Shown here piece by piece: positions 9,477 to 18,072 of a stretch of 64,000 bases of DNA. Below the pieces are notes generated by a model. The model was not told the origin of the DNA and did no database searches. It saw only the letters and a program-made list of their open reading frames with translations. This DNA is from Cellvibrio sp. PSBB006. Its GTDB lineage: Bacteria > Pseudomonadota > Gammaproteobacteria > Pseudomonadales > Cellvibrionaceae. The position numbers and the translations under genes are program-made. The stretch lies in assembly GCF_002162135.1 (NCBI RefSeq), contig NZ_CP021382.1, positions 558,001 through 622,000 of the forward strand. The letters are read 5' to 3'. Positions within the stretch are counted from its first letter, which is position 1. Each line of letters starts with the position of its first letter.

Positions 9477-11475
9477 AGCTGACCAGATACCGCGCAACAG
9501 CCTTGCCTGGTTGTTACTGGCCCAGGCCGTCATCCTCGCACCCCATGTGGTGCATGTTCCCTTGTGGATTTGGGGTGTGTGGTTGTTTGTGGTGTTCTGG
9601 CGCTGGCAGATCTTTCGTGGCGCCTGGGGGTTTCCCGGTTGGGCGGTAAAACTGGTGTTGGTGGCCAGCAGCAGTGCAGGTATATATCTTGTCTACCGTG
9701 GCAGCTTCGGGGTGCAGACCATGGTCGGGCTGCTGATCGTAGGATTTATTCTGAAGCTTATCGAAATGCGCAAACGCGGTGATTTATTGCTCCTGTGTCA
9801 CCTGGGCTACTTTGTCATCGCCACCCAGTTTCTGTTCTTTTCCAATGTCTTTGCCGCGCTTTATGGGCTGCTTTCCCTGACGGTACTTTCCGCTACTTTG
9901 CTTGCTTCACATCAATCCCTGGACCAACACCGCTTTTGGCGCACATTGCGTTTGACCGGCATGCTGGTTTTGCAGGCAATACCCTTAATGCTGTTGTTGT
10001 TTTTAATTGCTCCGCGGGTTGGTCCTTTGTGGGCAGTGCCCGTGAATTCGAGTGCTGCTAAAACCGGCATGAGCGATACCATGTCTCCTGGTGATATCAG
10101 CCAGCTCAGCCGCTCGGCTGAATTGGTATTCCGTGCGACCTTTGATGGTGATGTGCCACCCCAGTCCGAGCTGTATTGGCGAGGACTGGTATTCTCCCAT
10201 TTCGACGGGCGCCGCTGGTCGCAGTCGAACGCTCAGATATCCCGCGCCAACATTAACTGGCAGGAACAGGAGCGGGCTGATTGGCGCGATGAGCTGCGGT
10301 ATGAGGGGAGAGAGTATCGTTATCAAGTCATTATCGAGCCAACACAGCAACCCTGGTTGCTTTCCTTGACGGCACCTCAGCAATGGGACAGTGAGGCGGG
10401 ATTAACCCAAGAACTAAACCTGCAACGCAAAAGGCCTATTACCCAACGTATCCAGTATCGCATCACATCGTCTTTGGCTTTCAGCTACCAAGCGGATCAA
10501 TTGGAGGATTGGCAACGACGGCAAGCGCTGCAATTACCTGGTGGTAGTAACCCGCGTACCCGGGAAATTGCCGAACAATGGCAACGGGAGGCAGGTTCGG
10601 CGGAAGCTCTGATTGAGCGGTTACTACAGCATTACAATGCCAGCTTTCGTTATACCCTTCAGCCTCCCATCCTTGGCCAGGAAAGTGTGGATGAGTTTCT
10701 TTGGCAGACTCAGAAGGGTTTTTGCGAACACTTTGCCAGTAGTTTTGTATTCTTTATGCGCGCCGCCGGTATACCCGCTCGAGTTGTCGTGGGGTACCAA
10801 GGCGGTGAATACAATCCCCTGGAGAATTATTACGCCGTGCGTCAGCGTGAGGCGCATGCCTGGAGCGAGGTATGGTTGCCGGGACGCGGCTGGGTCAGGA
10901 TTGATCCGACGGCAGCCGTGGCGCCTGAACGCATAGAGCAGGGGGTAGATTTTTCATTAGAGGAAGAAGATATCCAACTACTCGACAATTCCTTCGTGAG
11001 CGGGATTTCGCTACTCAATACCCTGCGCTTGCGGTGGGAGGGTTTTAATTATCTCTGGAGCCGCTGGGTTCTGGGATACAACGCTGAAACACAGGGCGCA
11101 TTCCTTGAGCGCTTGCTCGGTGGTATGGATATCTGGCGCATTGCGTTGTTTGTTTTGGTGGCGGGTGCACTGATCATCGGTGCCATTATGCTGTTTCTGT
11201 TGTGGGGGCAGCGCAAGCGGTACCATTATCCAGCAGATCGTTACTATCAACGCTTTTGTAATAAGTTGGCCCGTTCCGGGTTCTCCCGGCAGCCGGGCGA
11301 AGCACCGCGAGATTTTGCGCAGCGGGTGTCGCAGCAGCGACCAGATTTATCGACACCTTTGTATACCATCACCGAACTTTACGAATGGGCCAGCTATGCG
11401 GGCAATCAAGCTGCATTGGTTGATCTTAAGCGTGCCGTTACACGTTTTGTGGTTCGACCCGGCCTTTCCTCCTGA
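9469..11475 (+). CDS. tgpA: TgpA-like membrane-anchored transglutaminase domain protein
   Basis: A 668-residue protein. Start ATG 9469 is set by GGGAGGT at 9455-9461 and gives an 8-base overlap with the DUF58 stop; upstream in-frame ATGs at 9394 and 9454 lie deep inside that gene. Several membrane segments fill residues ~12-190. A periplasmic transglutaminase-like domain follows with the complete triad Cys419 (GFCEH), His463 (AHAW) and Asp479 (RIDPT). A further membrane helix (~565-590) precedes a cytoplasmic DUF4129-like tail. The Pseudomonas aeruginosa homologue TgpA was reported essential for viability; the substrate is unknown. Both the triad and the operon context fit that family well. 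Confidence 0.93.
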   Translation: MREADQIPRNSLAWLLLAQAVILAPHVVHVPLWIWGVWLFVVFWRWQIFRGAWGFPGWAVKLVLVASSSAGIYLVYRGSFGVQTMVGLLIVGFILKLIEMRKRGDLLLLCHLGYFVIATQFLFFSNVFAALYGLLSLTVLSATLLASHQSLDQHRFWRTLRLTGMLVLQAIPLMLLLFLIAPRVGPLWAVPVNSSAAKTGMSDTMSPGDISQLSRSAELVFRATFDGDVPPQSELYWRGLVFSHFDGRRWSQSNAQISRANINWQEQERADWRDELRYEGREYRYQVIIEPTQQPWLLSLTAPQQWDSEAGLTQELNLQRKRPITQRIQYRITSSLAFSYQADQLEDWQRRQALQLPGGSNPRTREIAEQWQREAGSAEALIERLLQHYNASFRYTLQPPILGQESVDEFLWQTQKGFCEHFASSFVFFMRAAGIPARVVVGYQGGEYNPLENYYAVRQREAHAWSEVWLPGRGWVRIDPTAAVAPERIEQGVDFSLEEEDIQLLDNSFVSGISLLNTLRLRWEGFNYLWSRWVLGYNAETQGAFLERLLGGMDIWRIALFVLVAGALIIGAIMLFLLWGQRKRYHYPADRYYQRFCNKLARSGFSRQPGEAPRDFAQRVSQQRPDLSTPLYTITELYEWASYAGNQAALVDLKRAVTRFVVRPGLSS

Positions 11476-11516
11476 TTCACCATAATGGGCATCAACAGGG
11501 CGCATGCACACTTGCT

Positions 11517-11564
11517 TGCGCATATATTGTGCTTCTTATTATTGATGTGCATTTTTATTGTGCA
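11517..11564 (+). promoter_or_regulatory. Two NtrC-like enhancer sites upstream of amtB
   Basis: Site 1 (11517-11533) reads TGCGCATATATTGTGCT, and site 2 (11548-11564) reads TGCATTTTTATTGTGCA. Both fit the NtrC dyad GCAC-N7-GTGC with one change in the left half. Their starts are 31 bp apart, three helical turns, the same kind of phasing as the paired strong NtrC sites upstream of E. coli glnA. They end about 95 bp before the -24 element, a normal enhancer distance. Assignment to NtrC is inferred from motif and context. Confidence 0.72.
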
Positions 11565-11657
11565 TTCATATGGATAGCTGTCTTATTTTGGTGCGATCCT
11601 GGGGCCGTTATTCATCCTCGTATCTTGCAAGTCTTTGAATTTAAATAAATTATTGAT

Positions 11658-11674
11658 TTGGCGTAATTCTTGCT
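11658..11674 (+). promoter_or_regulatory. Sigma-54 (-24/-12) promoter for amtB
   Basis: TTGGCGTAATTCTTGCT matches the consensus TTGGCACRNNNNTTGCW at all fixed positions except AC to GT. The GG of the -24 box (11660-11661) and GC of the -12 box (11672-11673) are exactly 10 bases apart as required. Transcription would start near 11686, leaving a leader of about 190 bases. With the upstream NtrC-like sites this predicts nitrogen-limitation control. Confidence 0.82.
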
Positions 11675-11878
11675 GAGCCGAATTATCTGCACAAAACTGT
11701 TGCGGAATTATGAGGTTTGCACCTCGTTTAACCAAAATATCAATCGATAAAACCCATTTGTTGACAACTTGTCAGGTTATTCAACCTTATCGCTATCGTT
11801 GGTGATTCAAAGTGGGGCATTTATGGTGATCTTACAGCTCGCTGCTAGCAGATGAGCATACAACTATAAGGAGTGATC

Positions 11879-13192
11879 ATGAAAAACGTCGCCCGTGCGC
11901 TTTTCTCTTTCTCAACCCTCGCCGCCATCCTCATGGCTGCTCCCGCCGCCTGGGCTCTGGACGGCGTTGACGGGGCCAACACGGCCTGGATACTCACTGC
12001 CACCGCTCTGGTGTTATTCATGACCTTGCCCGGCCTGTCATTGTTTTACGGTGGTCTGGTGCGGGTCAGAAACGTGTTATCTGTATTAATGCAATGTTTT
12101 GCCATCGCCTGCTTGATGTCGTTGTTGTGGATGATTGCCGGCTATAGCCTCAGTTTCGGTGATGGCAACGCTTATATCGGTGACTTCAGCAAAGTATTTC
12201 TGGCTTCGGTCGGTGAGGATGCCTTGTGGGGCGACATTCCCGAGAGTCTATTCGCCACCTTTCAAATGACCTTTGCCATTATTACGCCGGCATTGATCGT
12301 GGGCGCCTTTGCCGAGCGCATGAAGTTTTCTTCCATGTTGCTGTTTTCCGCGCTCTGGTTATTCGCCGTGTATGTACCGGTATGCCATTGGGTGTGGAGC
12401 GGTAATGGCTGGCTATTCAATATGGGGCTGCTGGATTTTGCCGGTGGTACGGTGGTGCATATTACTGCTGGTGTCGCCGCCCTGGTGGCAGCGCTGGTTA
12501 TGGGTAATCGCAGCGGCTTTCCGACGACGCCCATGCCACCGCATAACATGACCATGACCGTCACTGGCGCAGGCATGCTCTGGGTCGGTTGGTTTGGTTT
12601 TAACGCGGGCAGTGCACTGGCAGCGAATGGCAATGCCACCATGGCGATGCTGGTCACACATATCTCCGCAGCGGCCGGCTCCCTGGCCTGGATGACCATC
12701 GAATGGATCAAATTCCGTAAGCCCAGCGTCCTGGGTATTGTGACCGGCATGGTCGCTGGTTTGGGAACCATCACCCCGGCCTCGGGTTATGTTGGCCCGG
12801 GCGGTGCTTTGATTATCGGTTTGTGTGCCGGTGTGGTGTGTTTCTTTATGACGCAATTGATCAAGCGTGTGTGGAAGATCGACGATTCGCTCGATGTGTT
12901 TCCAGTCCACGGTGTCGGCGGTGTTCTGGGGACTATCCTGGCTGGCATATTTGCTTCTACCGAACTGGGTGTATTCAGCGGCCAAGGTTTTGCGGAAGGA
13001 ATTAACAGCATCGGTGAACAATTGGGCGTTCAGTTTATCGGCGTGATCGTCACTTTTGTTTATACCGCTGTGGTCACCTATATTTTGCTGAAGATCACGG
13101 GTGTATTGACCGCTGGTTTACGAGTAACCAAAGAAGAAGAGATGGTGGGGCTCGATATCAGCTTGCACGAAGAGGATGGTTATAAGCTTTAA
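11879..13192 (+). CDS. amtB: Ammonium transporter
   Basis: A 437-residue Amt/Rh channel of the inner membrane that conducts ammonium/ammonia. Start ATG 11879 has AAGGAG six bases upstream; the in-frame GTG at 11873 overlaps that site. A cleavable signal peptide ends near AWA-LDG (residue ~22). Eleven membrane segments follow, with the family signature DFAGGTVVHITAG and the twin pore histidines in VVHITAG and FPVHGVGG. In most proteobacteria amtB follows glnK, encoding the PII protein that plugs the channel; here neither neighbour is a PII gene, so its regulator must be encoded elsewhere. Transcription is probably sigma-54/NtrC dependent. Confidence 0.97.
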   Translation: MKNVARALFSFSTLAAILMAAPAAWALDGVDGANTAWILTATALVLFMTLPGLSLFYGGLVRVRNVLSVLMQCFAIACLMSLLWMIAGYSLSFGDGNAYIGDFSKVFLASVGEDALWGDIPESLFATFQMTFAIITPALIVGAFAERMKFSSMLLFSALWLFAVYVPVCHWVWSGNGWLFNMGLLDFAGGTVVHITAGVAALVAALVMGNRSGFPTTPMPPHNMTMTVTGAGMLWVGWFGFNAGSALAANGNATMAMLVTHISAAAGSLAWMTIEWIKFRKPSVLGIVTGMVAGLGTITPASGYVGPGGALIIGLCAGVVCFFMTQLIKRVWKIDDSLDVFPVHGVGGVLGTILAGIFASTELGVFSGQGFAEGINSIGEQLGVQFIGVIVTFVYTAVVTYILLKITGVLTAGLRVTKEEEMVGLDISLHEEDGYKL

Positions 13193-13203
13193 TACAGGCG
13201 CAT

Positions 13204-13248
13204 AAAAAAACGCCATGGCAGCCGGCGGTTGTCATGGCGTTTTGTTTT
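13204..13248. terminator. Bidirectional terminator between amtB and the convergent methyltransferase gene
   Basis: A near-perfect hairpin has arms AAACGCCATG (13208-13217) and CATGGCGTTT (13233-13242). Further inner pairing leaves a GGC loop. It is flanked by A7 on the left and TTTTGTTTT on the right, so it can terminate transcription from both sides. Confidence 0.88.
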
Positions 13249-13266
13249 CCGGGGATCGCATTCTCA

Positions 13267-14034
13267 TTAGCGAAAAGCAATCAATGCTGCCGTCACGGCA
13301 ACATTCAGGGATTCCACGCCGTTATTCATCGGAATGCGCACGCGCTGGTTGCAGAGTTTTTCAACCTCTTGCGATACACCTTCAGTCTCATTGCCTAATA
13401 CATAAATACACGCGCTCTTCGGGTGAAAGTCTTTCAGGGTCTCAGACGCATGGGATGAGAGGCAACAGATATCCACGCCGCGTTGTTGAAAATCCTTGAG
13501 CGCACTTGCCAGGCTATTACAACGCAATATCGGCGCACGAAACAAGGTGCCGGCACTGGCTTTGATGACCAGTGGGTCAATCTGCGCACTGCCTTTTTGT
13601 GGCAATAAAATGCCATTGATATTTCCCGCGCAGGCTGAGCGGATAATCATGCCCAGATTCTGCGGGTTATTGACGCCGTCCAGTGCCAGTAAGGTGAAAG
13701 ACGTTGATGGGCTTTCCTTGATAAATGCTTCGTAGGTTTTGTAGCCGCGCAGTTCCAGATCAGCTGCTACGCCCTGATCCTGTTTCGCATTTTTGGATAT
13801 ACGCGATAGCGCTGCGCGCGAGTGATAAACAATCTCAGCGCCTTTTTCCTGCGCTATAGCGATGATGTCATCAAGAATATCTGCCGACTTATTGCTGTCT
13901 GCCAAATGCAGACGATAAATGCCTACCGCTGGGTCTTGTAAGGCTTCAAGCACAGGCTTGCGGCCGTATACGGTGAGCAGATTTTCAAAAAAACGTTTTT
14001 TGTCGCGGTAGGTTTCGCTATCGGTTTTGTTCAT
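13267..14034 (-). CDS. SpoU/TrmH-family RNA 2'-O-ribose methyltransferase (RlmB-like)
   Basis: A 255-residue protein with an L30e-like substrate-binding domain at the N-terminus (VYGRKPVLEALQDP, residues ~23-36) and a C-terminal SPOUT knot. The three family motifs are present: DGVNNPQNLGMIIRSA, GNETEGVS and IPMNNGVESLNVAVTAAL. Family members methylate ribose 2'-OH in rRNA or tRNA using SAM as dimers. The two-domain layout resembles RlmB (23S G2251), but I cannot tell which nucleotide is the target, and a canonical rlmB would normally lie beside rnr. Last gene of a minus-strand series. Confidence 0.92.
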   Translation of the reverse strand: MNKTDSETYRDKKRFFENLLTVYGRKPVLEALQDPAVGIYRLHLADSNKSADILDDIIAIAQEKGAEIVYHSRAALSRISKNAKQDQGVAADLELRGYKTYEAFIKESPSTSFTLLALDGVNNPQNLGMIIRSACAGNINGILLPQKGSAQIDPLVIKASAGTLFRAPILRCNSLASALKDFQQRGVDICCLSSHASETLKDFHPKSACIYVLGNETEGVSQEVEKLCNQRVRIPMNNGVESLNVAVTAALIAFR

Positions 14035-14152
14035 GGAGGCTATAGGGGTGTAAGTGATCGGGATGCGGATTATATCCCGATCAGGGTGTGTGACGTGAAA
14101 GATTCAGCAGCGCTTTTGTTCTTGCAGCGATTCTTATTTTAAAACAGGTTAA

Positions 14153-14566
14153 TCAATACCGCACATAGCGCGCTTCATCGTTGTGCATTAACGCGTGCAA
14201 AATTAATCGTCGATTGATAAGACCCACCAGTTTGCCATTGACTACCACCGGGTAGTTTTTAGGTTTGTTCAACAACATGGTTTCAGCTATTTCAAGAATT
14301 GACGTGTCCGGTGTGACGGTCAGAACATCCTTGCGCATGATGCTGGTGACGGGGGGCGGCTCATCACAGAAAAACGCGCTATTAAGCATCTCCTTTATGC
14401 AATCCTGTTCTGACACGAAGCCAACAACTTGCCGGTTTGCATCAATAACCGGCGCGCCGGTGAGGTTGTTGGTGAGCAGGTGATCAACGACTTGTTCTAC
14501 ATTGGCGGAGACGAGAATGGCGTGCGCATTATGCTGCATATAATCTTTGACAAGAATGGATGGCAT
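14153..14566 (-). CDS. Protein with two CBS domains
   Basis: A 137-residue protein made almost entirely of a CBS pair (residues ~5-58 and ~72-127). The repeats open with VKDYMQHNAHAILVSANVEQVVDHL and SIMRKDVLTVTPDTSILEIAETM. The start was set at ATG 14566 because GGAGG lies 8 bases upstream. Such stand-alone pairs bind adenine nucleotides and act as energy or ligand sensors for other proteins. No catalytic domain is present and no partner is evident from the neighbours. Confidence 0.88.
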   Translation of the reverse strand: MPSILVKDYMQHNAHAILVSANVEQVVDHLLTNNLTGAPVIDANRQVVGFVSEQDCIKEMLNSAFFCDEPPPVTSIMRKDVLTVTPDTSILEIAETMLLNKPKNYPVVVNGKLVGLINRRLILHALMHNDEARYVRY

Positions 14567-14644
14567 TGCGTGATCCTCCACTGAGTACTCAGTTAAAAGC
14601 TTAGACCACAACCGCGTACATTTCCGCCGTAATTCAAGTCTTTG

Positions 14645-15409
14645 TTATACGTCCTCACATAATGTTTTGTAGGCACGCACGGCTTTGTCCAATCCCATCG
14701 CGATGGCGTCGACAGTTAATGCGTGGCCGATAGACACTTCCAGCAAGTCAGGGACCATTCGAAACATGGGCAGGTTTTGCAGATTCAGGTCATGTCCGGC
14801 ATTCAGGCCGATACCGATTTTTTGTGCGTGAACAGCGGCATCAAAATAGCGTTTGAAAAGCACGTCGAATTCAGCATCTTGATGCTTGAATGCTTCGGCA
14901 TAAGGGCCGGTGTACAACTCGATACGGTCTGCACCTATATCCTTGGCCAAACTGATTTGGTCGATGTCCGGGTCCATAAACAGGCTGACACGTACCCCGA
15001 TGTCCTGCAATTCCCGGATCAAAGGGCGCAATTGCGCGCCGGACCTATGCAAATCAAAACCGTGATCTGAAGTTAATTGATCATTGTTATCGGGTACCAG
15101 CGTGCATTGGTGTGGTCGCGTATCACGCACCAATTTAATAAAGCCAGGAAAGCTTCCCATCGATTCCGCGTAAGGATTACCTTCGATATTAAATTCGATG
15201 GTGCCTTTGTCGCGTACCAGTTCTGACAACACATAGACATCGCCGGGACGAATGTGTCGTTGGTCCGGGCGCGGGTGAACCGTCAGGCCGTCAGCACCAG
15301 CGGCGAGACAGATCTCGGCATGACTCACCAGGTCGGGGTAATTGCCCGGACGAGAGTTACGAATTAAGGCAATCTTATTCAGGTTAACGCTTAATGCTGT
15401 GCGGCTCAT
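14645..15409 (-). CDS. pdxJ: Pyridoxine 5'-phosphate synthase, variant form
   Basis: A 254-residue TIM-barrel protein with the PdxJ layout: SVNLNKIALIRNSRPGNYPD at the N-terminus, then AGADGLTVHPRPDQRHIRPGDV, EFNIEGNP and a C-terminal EVSIGHALTVDAI. PdxJ condenses deoxyxylulose phosphate and aminoacetone phosphate to pyridoxine 5'-phosphate. The common gammaproteobacterial form reads VNIDHVATLRNAR and TVHLREDRRHI; this one has Asn-Lys in place of Asp-His and Pro-Arg-Pro-Asp in place of Leu-Arg-Glu-Asp. I recall similar variants in Xanthomonadaceae and Bacteroidetes. Its ATGA overlaps the cyclophilin stop rather than lying beside recO, so it may be a second or transferred copy. Confidence 0.88.
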   Translation of the reverse strand: MSRTALSVNLNKIALIRNSRPGNYPDLVSHAEICLAAGADGLTVHPRPDQRHIRPGDVYVLSELVRDKGTIEFNIEGNPYAESMGSFPGFIKLVRDTRPHQCTLVPDNNDQLTSDHGFDLHRSGAQLRPLIRELQDIGVRVSLFMDPDIDQISLAKDIGADRIELYTGPYAEAFKHQDAEFDVLFKRYFDAAVHAQKIGIGLNAGHDLNLQNLPMFRMVPDLLEVSIGHALTVDAIAMGLDKAVRAYKTLCEDV

Positions 15410-16062
15410 GAGCGTGGCACCAGCGCGTCACTGACATTGTTGTTTTTCAGTGGGTCTTTCCTTTCCGTTTGACCTGTTGCACTTTGATTGCTTTTGTCCA
15501 GGCGCGTAGCGCTGAGGATGCGCACTGCATAATTGGGCGCGTCGGGAAAAGCGCGGAACATCCCGCGTGGCTCAGCCACAATTTTTTCTACAACATCCAT
15601 GCCTTCCACGACCTTACCGAAAACGGCGTAACCGGGTTTATTTTCTTTGGCATCCAATGAAGGATTGGCTCGCAGGTTAATAAAAAATTGCGAGGTGGCG
15701 CTGTCGGGATCGTTAGTGCGGGCCATTGACAGGGTTTTATAGTCGTTCTTTAAACCGTTATTGGATTCATTCTTTATTGGATCGCGGGTGGCTTTCCCCG
15801 CAAATTCAAAATTCATACCGCCGCCCTGAACCACAAAACCGGGAATGACGCGATGAAAGATGGTGCCGTCATAAAATTTACTGTCGACGTACGCAAGGAA
15901 ATTTGCCACGGTGATCGGCGCTTCCTTCGGATAAAGTTCTATCACAATAGTGCCCAGATCGGTTTTTAAAGACACCTGAGGGTTTTGTTGTGCAGCCACC
16001 AGTGAAGACACCAGACTTAGCAGCAAAATTGCCATTGTTTTTTGCATAACCTTGTAACTCAT
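15406..16062 (-). CDS. Periplasmic cyclophilin-type peptidyl-prolyl isomerase
   Basis: A 218-residue protein with a signal peptide ending near VAA-QQ (residue ~24) and a cyclophilin domain (~30-190) containing FHRVIPGFVVQGGG and SATSQFFINL. It catalyses proline cis-trans isomerisation in exported proteins and is similar to PpiA. The start was chosen as ATG 16062 because GGAG lies 7 bases upstream; an in-frame TTG-type start at 16077 is less likely. A hydrophilic tail (KSNQSATGQTERKDPLK) extends past the domain. The stop overlaps the PdxJ start in an ATGA. Confidence 0.92.
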   Translation of the reverse strand: MSYKVMQKTMAILLLSLVSSLVAAQQNPQVSLKTDLGTIVIELYPKEAPITVANFLAYVDSKFYDGTIFHRVIPGFVVQGGGMNFEFAGKATRDPIKNESNNGLKNDYKTLSMARTNDPDSATSQFFINLRANPSLDAKENKPGYAVFGKVVEGMDVVEKIVAEPRGMFRAFPDAPNYAVRILSATRLDKSNQSATGQTERKDPLKNNNVSDALVPRS

Positions 16063-16083
16063 TAGTAATCTCCACATCTCACA

Positions 16084-16785
16084 TCAACGCCATTCTGACT
16101 GCCGCTTGCGTTTGCCCAGCGCTTGTAACAGGAAAGACAAAATGACCCCACAAATTAACAAGCCCGCACCATATACCCACTGGTTGTAGCGCTCAGCATC
16201 GCGCAATTGCTCGTTCTCCGCTTGCAATACATCCACTCGCGTTTGTAACAACTGATTATTTTCGTGGATACGCTGGTTTTCTTGCTCCAGATCCACTGCC
16301 GCAGCGGAGGTTTGACGCAGGCTCTCTGTGTTCTCTATTAGCGCTTGATATTCCTGCTGCAAGGTTTCATGTTCGACCTGTAATTGATCGTGTGCTTTTT
16401 GGCGTTCCAGAGCTTCTTTCGCCGAGGATGAGGCTTTAGCCAATTGGGCATTGACCCGCTCAAGCTTAATGGCCGCTGTCGGTTCATTAATCAGGTGCTG
16501 GGTACGAATCCAACCTTGTACCCCATCGGTTGTCTCCACCAATGCCCAGGCGTCATTGCTCGCGTCCTGTTCTTCGCGAACCAGACGCAAACGTGTTCCG
16601 CTGGTCAGCGCCGCCTTTACGACTTCCGTGTTGTTACTCATGCCGGCACGTAGCGGCACATACATCACGTCAGAAATGTAGCGCACATTGGCTTGCGCAA
16701 ACACATTCAGTGAAACCACCACCGAGATCAGTGAGCAAATCAAAGCCAGGCGCATTGATGGCGGAATAAGCAGGTTTTTTTTCAC
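16084..16785 (-). CDS. SH3-domain/coiled-coil membrane protein, YgiM (TIGR04211) type
   Basis: A 233-residue protein. It has a signal peptide (to about residue 31, VFA-QAN), a bacterial SH3 domain (~34-100, with YVPLRAGMSNNTEVVKAALTSGT and QGWIRTQHL), a long coiled coil (~105-200) and one C-terminal membrane segment (~206-224) with a basic tail KRKRQ. The layout equals E. coli YgiM. The SH3 domain would lie in the periplasm and may bind cell wall; the function is not established. Start is GTG with AGGAA ten bases upstream. It lies 21 bp before the cyclophilin gene. Confidence 0.88.
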   Translation of the reverse strand: MKKNLLIPPSMRLALICSLISVVVSLNVFAQANVRYISDVMYVPLRAGMSNNTEVVKAALTSGTRLRLVREEQDASNDAWALVETTDGVQGWIRTQHLINEPTAAIKLERVNAQLAKASSSAKEALERQKAHDQLQVEHETLQQEYQALIENTESLRQTSAAAVDLEQENQRIHENNQLLQTRVDVLQAENEQLRDAERYNQWVYGAGLLICGVILSFLLQALGKRKRQSEWR

Positions 16786-16826
16786 GGCGATTCAGTTCCT
16801 GTTGTCAGCGAGGTGAAGATGATGTG

Positions 16827-17126
16827 TTATGGCAAAACTTTTTTAAACGGCTTGACGATAACCTTTTGGTAAACCCCGGCTGCTACATAGGGGTCGGCGG
16901 CGGCCCAGGCTTCGGCATCCTGTAAGGATGGAAATTCAGCCACAATCAAACTGCCACTAAAGCCGGCATCGCCGGGGTTATCGGAATCGATCAAGGGGTG
17001 TGGTCCAGCCAGTACAAGACGCCCGGCATCTTTAAGTGCTTGCAGGCGCGCAAGGTGATCCGGGCGCGCACTTTTGCGTAAAGCCAAACTGTCGGTAACG
17101 TCTTCGCTGATGATGGCGTAAAGCAT
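16827..17126 (-). CDS. yciI: YciI family protein
   Basis: A 99-residue single-domain protein of the YciI/YCII fold, with [44 protein letters not shown] covering the conserved histidine/aspartate pocket. Members resemble muconolactone isomerase-like ferredoxin folds and some act as dehydrochlorinases; the E. coli protein has no assigned role. AAGGAA precedes the ATG. It follows the membrane protein gene by 39 bp, recalling the yciB-yciI association in enterobacteria. Confidence 0.9.
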   Translation of the reverse strand: MLYAIISEDVTDSLALRKSARPDHLARLQALKDAGRLVLAGPHPLIDSDNPGDAGFSGSLIVAEFPSLQDAEAWAAADPYVAAGVYQKVIVKPFKKVLP

Positions 17127-17165
17127 GGTTGTTCCTTACATAAAAAATTAGTTGGCCGAAAAGAG

Positions 17166-17990
17166 TCAGTTGGCGCTGCCATCGTTGATAATGTCTTCGA
17201 GCGTCAGTTGGGTAAGCCGATGAATATTGCGGAACAGGTAATACATTGCTCCCATCATGAAGATGGTGACCGGCAGTGCAATAACTGGAAAGCTGAGCGC
17301 TGTCATCTTGCCCAGCTCCGCATTGAAGGCTTCGGTGCCTGGCGCACTGACCACCAACATCTTCGCCAGGATATAGTTCAGTGCGGATGATAAAAAGAAC
17401 GAACCGGCGACCAGAAAGGAAGCGTTTTTCAAGGTTTTTTCGAAGGCTGCTTCGGTGCCGTTTTGCTTGAGCGCCGCCGCAATCTTGTCGACCTTCAGAA
17501 CGGTGTCGTTGTAGAGAAAGGTTTTGACGAGAGGATAGGGTGTTTTAATCGAAATCAATGTCACAAGGCCGATCAGGCCGGGGATGGCGGCTTCCTTGAT
17601 CGCAATATATTGCGGGTCCAGTTGCAGCAGGCTGATGCCGCCGGTAAGCAGCACGCTGATAAAACCCAGCGCTGAGAAAATATTAAATTTGCGATTGATG
17701 AAAAAGTCGCGCAAACCGTAAGTAATCGGAAAGGCGAGCGCAACCACCACGGCCCACTGTGTCCCCAAATGCTGTTCGCCGCTGAGTTTCATCAGGATCA
17801 AGGTGGGAATCACAATATTCAACAGAATATTGAACAGCAGGTTTTCTTTTTTCGGTTTGCGCGCGTTGGTTTTATCCGGCGAACCCGTGGTATTTGGAGA
17901 AGAGTTGTCGGAATTCACGGTATTTTCCACTTTGTTGTCAGAAACGGTTTCAGTCATTGTCATTACCGGTGTCATAATAGGTTGCGTCAT
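17166..17990 (-). CDS. VC0807-like polytopic inner-membrane protein
   Basis: A 274-residue protein with a hydrophilic, Thr/Ser/Asn-rich first 45 residues and about six membrane segments (for example ILLNIVIPTLILM, WAVVVALAFPITYGL and FSALGFISVLLTGGISLL). It resembles the VC0807 group, distantly related to intracellular septation protein A (YciB). No catalytic motif is visible. Several in-frame ATGs lie near the start (17990, 17975 and others) with no strong ribosome site, so the N-terminus is uncertain. It is divergent from the PHP gene at 18073. Confidence 0.72.
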   Translation of the reverse strand: MTQPIMTPVMTMTETVSDNKVENTVNSDNSSPNTTGSPDKTNARKPKKENLLFNILLNIVIPTLILMKLSGEQHLGTQWAVVVALAFPITYGLRDFFINRKFNIFSALGFISVLLTGGISLLQLDPQYIAIKEAAIPGLIGLVTLISIKTPYPLVKTFLYNDTVLKVDKIAAALKQNGTEAAFEKTLKNASFLVAGSFFLSSALNYILAKMLVVSAPGTEAFNAELGKMTALSFPVIALPVTIFMMGAMYYLFRNIHRLTQLTLEDIINDGSAN

Positions 17991-18072
17991 AACAAGCTTT
18001 GTCCCTTGTTATTGACCTGATCCGCCTCCTGCTTCCATCCCTGTGTACCACTAGACGTGTAAGGAATTCGGT

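Larger units (their letters stand above)
11476..11878 (+). other. 403-bp regulatory region between tgpA and amtB
   Basis: No coding frame of note. The region holds two NtrC-like dyads (11517-11533 and 11548-11564), a sigma-54 promoter (11658-11674) and then about 190 bases of leader before amtB. Within the leader a short dyad, TGACAA-C-TTGTCA, lies at 11762-11774. I see no convincing terminator for tgpA. Confidence 0.75.

Noticed and set aside
11762..11774. TGACAA-C-TTGTCA dyad in the amtB leader as an operator
   Set aside because: Six-base half-sites are short and it lies ~75 bp downstream of the predicted start; not enough to call. Noted only in the region entry.
12413..13021. Minus-strand open frames opposite amtB
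   Set aside because: Antisense to strongly conserved channel sequence; His/Thr/Gln-rich translation typical of a shadow frame.
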